Assembly: GCF_026151205.1 (NCBI RefSeq)
Contig: NC_087079.1
Location: 2,761,730-2,825,729, forward strand
Source: Bolinopsis microptera
Lineage: Eukaryota > Ctenophora > Tentaculata > Lobata > Bolinopsidae
Direction of reading: 5' to 3'
DNA length: 64,000 bases
A model generated the notes under the pieces. The model made no database searches. It was not told the DNA's origin and saw only the letters and a program-made list of their open reading frames with translations. This document shows positions 58,401 through 64,000 of this stretch, in pieces; the first letter of the stretch is position 1, and every line of letters starts with the position of its first letter. Made by a program: the position numbers and the translations under genes.

Positions 58401-60735
58401 AATTGATAGTGTTGGAGGAGGGTGGAGAGTGAAGACTTGATAATTGATAGTGGGGGAGGAGGGTGGAGAGTGAAGGCTTGATAATTGATAGTGTGGGAGG
58501 AGGGTGGAGAGTGAAGGCTTGATAATTGATAGTGGGGGAGGAGGGAGGAGGGTGGAGAGTGAAGGCTTGATAATTGATAGTGGGGGAGGAGGGTGGAGAG
58601 TGAAGGCTTGATAATTGATAGTGGGGGAGGAGGGTGGAGAGTGAAGGCTTGATAATTGATAGTGGGGGAGGAGGGTGGAGAGTGAAGGCTTGATAATTGA
58701 TAGTGGCGGAGGAGGGAAGTGGTGGAGAGTGAAGGCTTGATAATTGATAGTGGGGGAGGAGGGAGGAGGGTGGAGAGTGAAGGCTTGATAATTGATAGTG
58801 GGGGAGGAGGGAGGAGGGTGGGGAGTGAAGGCTTGATAATTGATAGTGGGGGAGGAGGATGGAGAGTGAAGGCTTGATAATTGATAGTGGGGGAGGAGGG
58901 TGGAGAGTCAAGGCTTGATAATTGATAGTGGGGAGGAGGGTGGAGAGTGAAGGCTTGATAATTGATAGTGGGGGAGGAGGGTGGAGAGTGAAGGCTTGAT
59001 AATTGATAGTGGCGGAGGAGGGAAGTGGTGGAGAGTGAAGGCTGGATAATTGATAGTGGCGGAGGAGGGAAGTGGCGGAGAGTTAAGGCTTGATAATTGA
59101 TAGTGGGGGAGGAGGGTGGAGAGTGAAGGCTTGATAATTGATAGTGGGGAGGAGGGAGGAGGGAAGTGGTGGAGAGTGAAGGCCTGATAATTGATAGTGG
59201 GGGAGGAGGGAGGAGGGTGGAGAGTGAAGGCTTGATAATTGATAGTGGGGGAGGAGGGAGGAGGGTGGAGAGTGAAGGCTTGATAATTGATAGTGGGGGA
59301 GGAGGGAAGTGGTGGAGAGTGAAGGCTTGATAATTGATAGTGGGGGAGGAGGGTGGAGAGTGAAGGCTTGATAATTAATAGTAGCCGTTTAAAAACCCTG
59401 TTTTATAAACTTCTTTACTGTGTTTAGACACCCAAACAAAATGTCTTTGCTAAAGGAGATCTGTATAAGCCGATTGTCAAATTTTATATCAATCTCGCCG
59501 TAAATTTTGCAATCGCCCGCTGTTTTCAGCCTATAACAAAGATAGGACGAAACAATGACTAGGGTTTGAATTTCCCTCAGGTAACAGATTATGCCAAGTA
59601 TTTCAACATTCCTGAGCTCACTAGAGAAGACTTGAACAAGTGCACTTCTGGCCTGGTGTACCTTCACATTCACAGGTTACTAACTTGTTCAGTGACTTTA
59701 AGTTTATACCCAATAAGGTATATTCATAGAAACATATTGATCTGGCAGCTGATACAATCGCAATGTGTTTTTAATCTCGGTTATAAATGCCCTACCATAA
59801 GTGATAACTAATATTGTAATATTTTTAAAGCCCACAGTCATAAATATCTATAATCTGTCATACTATTTTATTGTAATATTCAATTTTACCCTGGCAGAGC
59901 AACTGGGCTTCCCGCTATGGACGTTCGTGGGAGCAGTGATGCTTATTGTAAAGTTAAAGTAAACGGGGAGAAACTATTCAAAACACACGTGAGCACTAAG
60001 CATTGTCTAATTTTAACCATTCGCCTAAGACGTGAATTATGGACTGTTCGTCTACGGAGTTATTTATTCACATCTTTAGTTGACTTTTTCAGACCGATTG
60101 AAAATTGCATTTAGATCTTAAATTGTAAATTGTATGCCATTGAGCTTACTTTAATTTTCAGGTCATAACCAGCAAAAACCCCGTTTTCAACTATTTTGAA
60201 GATTTCTTCGTCCGTAACATAATAGAATCAGATATGTCTTTGGAGGTTATGGATCATGACAAAGGGTCTGTGAATGATGAGATCGGGAAAGTTAAAATCG
60301 ACCTAAAAGACGTGGCACCTAAAGTAAGTCCTAAGCGAGGAGTTAATTTTAAATTATATACTGGAATCTGGATACTGAATGTTATAATTAAAATGTAGGA
60401 CTTGAAGAAAATTATCCGTGAACCTTTTCATTGTGGACATAACTCGTCGCGGGCATAATTGTGCATTTTGAAGGCCCCTGTTATTAAATAATGACCGATA
60501 AGGTAAATAAATAGTCAAGCGATATTAATTAATACAACACAAATTATATACAACCTAATTGATAAAATTTCAGATGGTGAACCAAGGTTTCGATATCATA
60601 GGTAAAAATGACAAACAGGTTGGAATTCTGTACATTACAGTGATATTCAGACCTATTCAGCTGCCACCTACCTCGGAGGATATCAGCAATACTTTCCACA
60701 ATAACCTCGGGGCCGGCACTGTTAAAGCAGAGTGA
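55435..60735 (+). CDS. Extended synaptotagmin-like protein B, 14 exons, ~563 aa
   Basis: Exons: 55435-55533, 55755-55843, 56002-56191, 56338-56454, 56674-56782, 56959-57131, 57264-57425, 57561-57602, 57859-57954, 58158-58262, 59581-59675, 59898-59988, 60162-60323, 60574-60735. Lengths and phases match E-Syt A exon by exon except the last two (one codon shorter, two longer). Layout: anchor EILIGGLVGLATYTYLHYL, SMP domain introduced by VQWLNFVIKHW, divergent C2-like region with the 14-residue Cys exon (MCKRRCPGASC), and a C2 domain keeping D434, D440, D487, D489 and D495, with SDPY changed to SDAY. Same proposed ER-plasma membrane lipid-transfer role as copy A. Intron 10 has grown to 1.3 kb through a minisatellite. 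Acceptor TTCGTTTCAG ends 3 nt before the ATG. Confidence 0.92.
58265..59385. repeat. 41-bp purine-rich minisatellite in E-Syt B intron 10
   Basis: About 26 units of GTGGAGAGTGAAGGCTTGAT plus AATTGATAGT and a G5/GGAGGAGG block, some units with an extra GGAGGGAGG. It starts ~5-20 nt after the donor and ends ~200 nt before the acceptor. The matching intron in E-Syt A is only 219 nt and lacks it. Minus-strand ORFs across it are artefacts. Confidence 0.96.
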
Positions 60736-61604
60736 GGACACAGCTGATCTTTAGTGAGGGGTCCGTTCGATTTTGTGTTTGGTTCGGTTGTGCGGCTCCA
60801 GATTCCATTAGTTATTCAATTGAAGTCGCGCAATTGAACCGAACTTAGAATCATTATATGAACTCATCAGTTCAGCAGAATGATAAGTTTTGACGTAGCA
60901 TCACGTTAATTGTTTATTTTGATTTTAGATAGGAAATTGGGAACACTAAACTCTGACAGTTGATTGTGAATTTAAAAATTATCAAAATACAGTATACTAG
61001 TCGTAGTTATAGTAAACTGGGTAAATAAATTGATATGAAATAGATTATCTTAAAATATATCGTCCTTTATAATATAATGAAACATTTTCATCGGAAAAAT
61101 AATAAGCCAACAATGATAAAAGCATTACATTATTGATATCAAAAATTTGAAAGTGATGATTTGTCTCACACGGTGTTCAGTGTGCATGAGTGCTCTAGAG
61201 ACTAGATAACAGCATTTTTCCTCTAGAATTAGAATATTATATAAGAACAATATGTCCCTCTATACGACGAGCCCCTCTGCAGTCTTCACCACAATTTATG
61301 CAGTTTCAATACATGGTTTAAAACAGCCATGTTCAGTCCACCATTACTGATTTTTGTCATCTTAACATGAAGCACGCAGAGAGTAACTGATTGTGACTGT
61401 ATTCTCCTAAAACATATGAACAGATTCTGTAGTTGATATGAATTGTGGGAAAGAAAATATCGTTTCTGTTTCTCGTTCCTCGTCTCACGTGGTAACCTGC
61501 AGTAAGATAAACGAACGCACAAGTTTTGCAAAATGTACGGATCAGAAGGAGAGTTACTCTACTCAGAAGTAGAGTTACTCTACCCTTATCAATCTCTTCT
61601 TATC
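60736..61604. other. Region between convergent genes
   Basis: Candidate poly(A) signal AATAAA near 61023 for E-Syt B. A short direct repeat CAGAAGGAGAGTTACTCTAC / CAGAAGTAGAGTTACTCTAC lies near 61543-61582. No gene. Confidence 0.45.
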
Positions 61605-62535
61605 TCATGTATCTGTTGGCGCTGATTTTTGCAGTTCTAAACTGATTTTCTGGAGCTGTTTTGCAGTTTCTAGTTCCTCTTGGGTGTACGTTCTTGTAGT
61701 CCTGGTGGTCGAACAGCTTTTGTCTGAGTGTTTAGTGCGTCGTTGTGTTTTTGTTTCTGTTTGTTTGTCGTTAGATGAAGGCTCCTTCGCTTTTCTTTTC
61801 CCTGACGAGGTGCATTTTTCGCATTCTTTAGCACCCACCAAAGCTTCTTCGCACACTGGGCAACTGAAACGAATTTGCAATCATTTTGGGAACCATAAAT
61901 ACAAGTAGCACTAGCTAAGTATAATTATCTGGGAAAAGGAAATTGACCTATCCCATTCATTGCATAAATACTAATCCCAAGCGTGCATGGTGTTATCTCG
62001 ATCCATATACTACCGGTAAAATTTATTTAAAAAAACACATTCTCAAACAAAAATGAACATTGTTGATTGTGGAACTCACTTTTTCTCGAAGAAGTCATCG
62101 TCACTGTCAGATAGGTCGGTGGGAAAGTGTCCGTTAATATCTGGCACCACGTATGTTTCACTCACAGTAAACCTAAAACGCAGTACCATTAATAAATTTT
62201 AAAATATTGCTGTACTGTGAAAGAAAGATTCAGAATTCAGATATATAATATATAATAATTAAAAACATGAGAATAATTTTTAGTAAAATAAGCAATAAAC
62301 ATCATTAGTTAATAAATAGACAAATAAAGATGGGATACCTTGTAGATTGTGCTATTAAAGCACTGCTCTCCTCTTCTTCCTCACTACTGTTACCACGACA
62401 ACCTATCGTTAAGTCACTGGCTGATTGAGGTTTTGACCTCCTGAACATGTTTAGGAGCATATCCAGGGTTTCGATTTTGAGGACTTCTGCTAAATTTATT
62501 CCTAATTTGTAATTTTTTTCTCTCAACCGAATTTT
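61605..62535 (-). CDS. Three-exon zinc-ribbon-like hypothetical protein (possibly 5'-incomplete)
   Basis: Exon a, 62535-62339, reads EKNYKLGINLAEVLKIETLD, then an acidic EEEEES stretch, donor AG|GTATCC (phase 2). Exon b, 62172-62080, after CGTTTTAG: TVSETYVVPDINGHFPTDLS then DSDDDFF, donor AA|GTGAGT (phase 2). Exon c, 61863-61605, after CGTTTCAG: CPVCEEALVGAKECEKC (CX2CX9CX2C, zinc-ribbon-like), a Lys/Arg/Ser/Thr-rich basic stretch and a short helix (QEELETAKQLQKISLELQ), then stop. The phases match at both joins, which supports a real gene. No family recognised; acidic plus zinc plus basic regions suggest a nuclear or nucleic-acid-binding protein (inference). The start is unclear and upstream exons may exist. 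Confidence 0.65.
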
Positions 62536-63291
62536 CTGTTCTCAACTAAAACTGTATCACAAGAAAAGTTTTTTTCGACAGTTTATTTCACGTAAATTCC
62601 CTCGTTCTGTTGAAACTGTCGAATTCTACGAATTAGTATCCGTCTCCAGTAGGAACCTCACAACTCGTATATTGACGATTTTAATCCAAATTGATTGACA
62701 GTTTCTCAGCTTCTTTCTCTAACTAAGGTTTCCTCTTTTGCATTCCTTTCTTTCCGGAGTGTTTGCTTCCCTAGATCAACAATTTCTGTTAGCTAAAATT
62801 TAAGATGCAACGAATAAGATGGACGAATAATCGATAAAGTAACTGCATCGTTGGCAGTTGAGAGACCAATTGTATAACGAACATCAAAAGAATGAACAGC
62901 AGAATGTGATTCAAACTCCAAGTTTATCTTCAGCATCTGCTAGTGTAATTACAACTTTTAAAAGTTAGCTCGAAATTGTCTCACTCTTCAAAGAAAGGAG
63001 TATGGTATTTAAAGGTTCAGGTTTACTATGATCTAGAAAGTATGTATATGATTGAATATTTTCTCCGGATAAAACAATGAACCAACCACAGACGTAGGGT
63101 TTTAAAAGAAAGGATCTGTATGTAAGAACACAGTATCAGTTATAGATTTATCGATTTTAAAGTTCAAAGTAGCTGAAATACGTCATGACTTGTCTAACAT
63201 ATTTTAAATACCGGGAGTAAATTTATTAGTTGAAATAGACGAAATTCCTGCGGACGATCGCAGATCCGGAGTCACAATTAGGTGGTGGAAA
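62536..63291. other. Upstream of the zinc-ribbon-like gene
   Basis: AT-rich; no further exon could be joined with confidence. Confidence 0.4.
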
Positions 63292-63620
63292 ATTTGACCA
63301 AAACCCATAATCATGGGTAGAGTGTACCGCTGCCAGTGTCTCTCTTTTCCAAACAAAAGGAAATGATATTAATTTGAGGAACCGTCCGCTAATGCAAAAT
63401 GATACCGAGAATGAAATCGGTCGCTCGCTTTTCCCATTCATTCACGGCTTACGAATTGTAATAAAGCTTATTAAATGGGAAAAGCGAGCGACCGATTTCA
63501 TTCTCGGTATCATTTTGCGTTAGCGGACGGTTCCTCAAATTAATATCATTTCCTTTTGTTTGGAAAAGAGAGACACTGGCAGCGGTACACTCTACCCATG
63601 ATTATGGGTTTTGGTCAAAT
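63292..63620. repeat. Near-perfect palindrome, 147-bp arms, 35-bp loop
   Basis: Left arm 63292-63438 and right arm 63474-63620 are reverse complements with one mismatch (GCTAATGC versus GCTAACGC). Outer ends ATTTGACCAAAACCC/GGGTTTTGGTCAAAT; inner ends TTTTCCCATT/AATGGGAAAA. No target duplication or coding content is evident. It could be a fold-back transposon or a recent inverted duplication. Such hairpins can be collapsed or created during sequencing and assembly. Confidence 0.97.
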
Positions 63621-64000
63621 ATCATCTCTTTTTGATTATAATGTCAGGATAATTTACACAGTCGAAACTTCATTAACATAATTATAAATAAGGAGATAAT
63701 TTCAACGATTTCGATATTCTGCCTTTGAAAACTTTTCCTTGTGTTTAGGTAGGTATATCTGTCGATAACCGACTGAATATGGCAATTTTTACTCATTTAG
63801 GTTGGCATTAAATTCATATATAATGCCATTTAAATATCGTGGAAAGCAGAATATATTCGAAATCACGAATGAGCAAAATTCTCACCTTTCGCACGTGCAA
63901 ACTTTGAGCGGACGTTGCGTGCGCATACAATATTGAATCACCGTAAATTTTTGCATAGTGGTATTTAATATATAGTTTGATAAGCATGCAAAGTTTCAGA
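63621..64000. other. Right edge, no feature seen
   Basis: AT-rich sequence without ORF or repeat. Confidence 0.4.

Noticed and set aside
58318-58911. 197-aa Pro/Ser/Leu repeat ORF
   Set aside because: Antisense translation of the intronic minisatellite of E-Syt B.
63226-63441. 71-aa minus-strand ORF
   Set aside because: Lies within one arm of the 147-bp palindrome; no homologous protein recognised.

Overview
The window is nuclear DNA of an animal, not prokaryotic. It has spliced genes with short exons and GT-AG introns, metazoan families (extended synaptotagmin, LDLa-containing rhodopsin-class GPCRs, a LIM-CAP protein, an F5/8C/fucolectin-like secreted protein), and a heavy load of Penelope-like elements (PLEs), LINEs, piggyBac-type and fold-back repeats and minisatellites. 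Several start codons lie 1-19 nt after a good 3' splice acceptor, which fits spliced-leader trans-splicing (known in ctenophores, hydrozoans, flatworms and others) or very short 5'UTR introns. The clade cannot be fixed from the sequence; an early-branching or marine invertebrate is the best guess.

Layout. 1-3030: 49-bp satellite with a higher-order period. 3.2-7.2 kb: small repeats, a 510-bp MITE, a 1.27-kb GGGAGA tract. 7.4-8.5 kb (-): LIM+CAP gene with a one-base frameshift. 8.5-14.5 kb: no recognisable gene, one 73-bp palindrome. 14.5-19.2 kb (+): 14-exon extended synaptotagmin E-Syt A. 19.8-21.5 kb (+): intact LDLa GPCR related to relaxin/LGR receptors. 22.3-25.0 kb: non-autonomous piggyBac-like element. 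26-29 kb: a small two-exon gene, an 18-19-bp minisatellite and an ORF island. 31.8-32.7 kb (-): 5' fragment of a third E-Syt. 34.9-38.2 kb (-): two dead GPCR genes, one cut by a PLE insertion that can be resolved to the base. 38.8-45.4 kb: LINE, second RT, small membrane-protein gene, LINE remnant. 46.6-48.8 kb (+): F5/8C-like gene with a partial exon duplication. 49.2-52.5 kb (-): nearly complete PLE (RT plus GIY-YIG) inside inverted repeats. 54.3 kb: 36-bp minisatellite. 55.4-60.7 kb (+): E-Syt B, a paralogue with identical exon structure. 61.6-62.5 kb (-): three-exon zinc-ribbon-like gene. 63.3 kb: near-perfect 147-bp-arm palindrome.

The genes do not form one pathway. The window reads as a locus of local gene duplication (three E-Syt copies, three GPCR copies) reshaped by retroelements and minisatellite growth. 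The strongest observations are the precise PLE insertion with an 11-bp target duplication that interrupts a GPCR, a gene-conversion-like tract between the two E-Syt genes, splice acceptors abutting start codons, and the satellite with an RFX/X-box-like inverted repeat in almost every unit.
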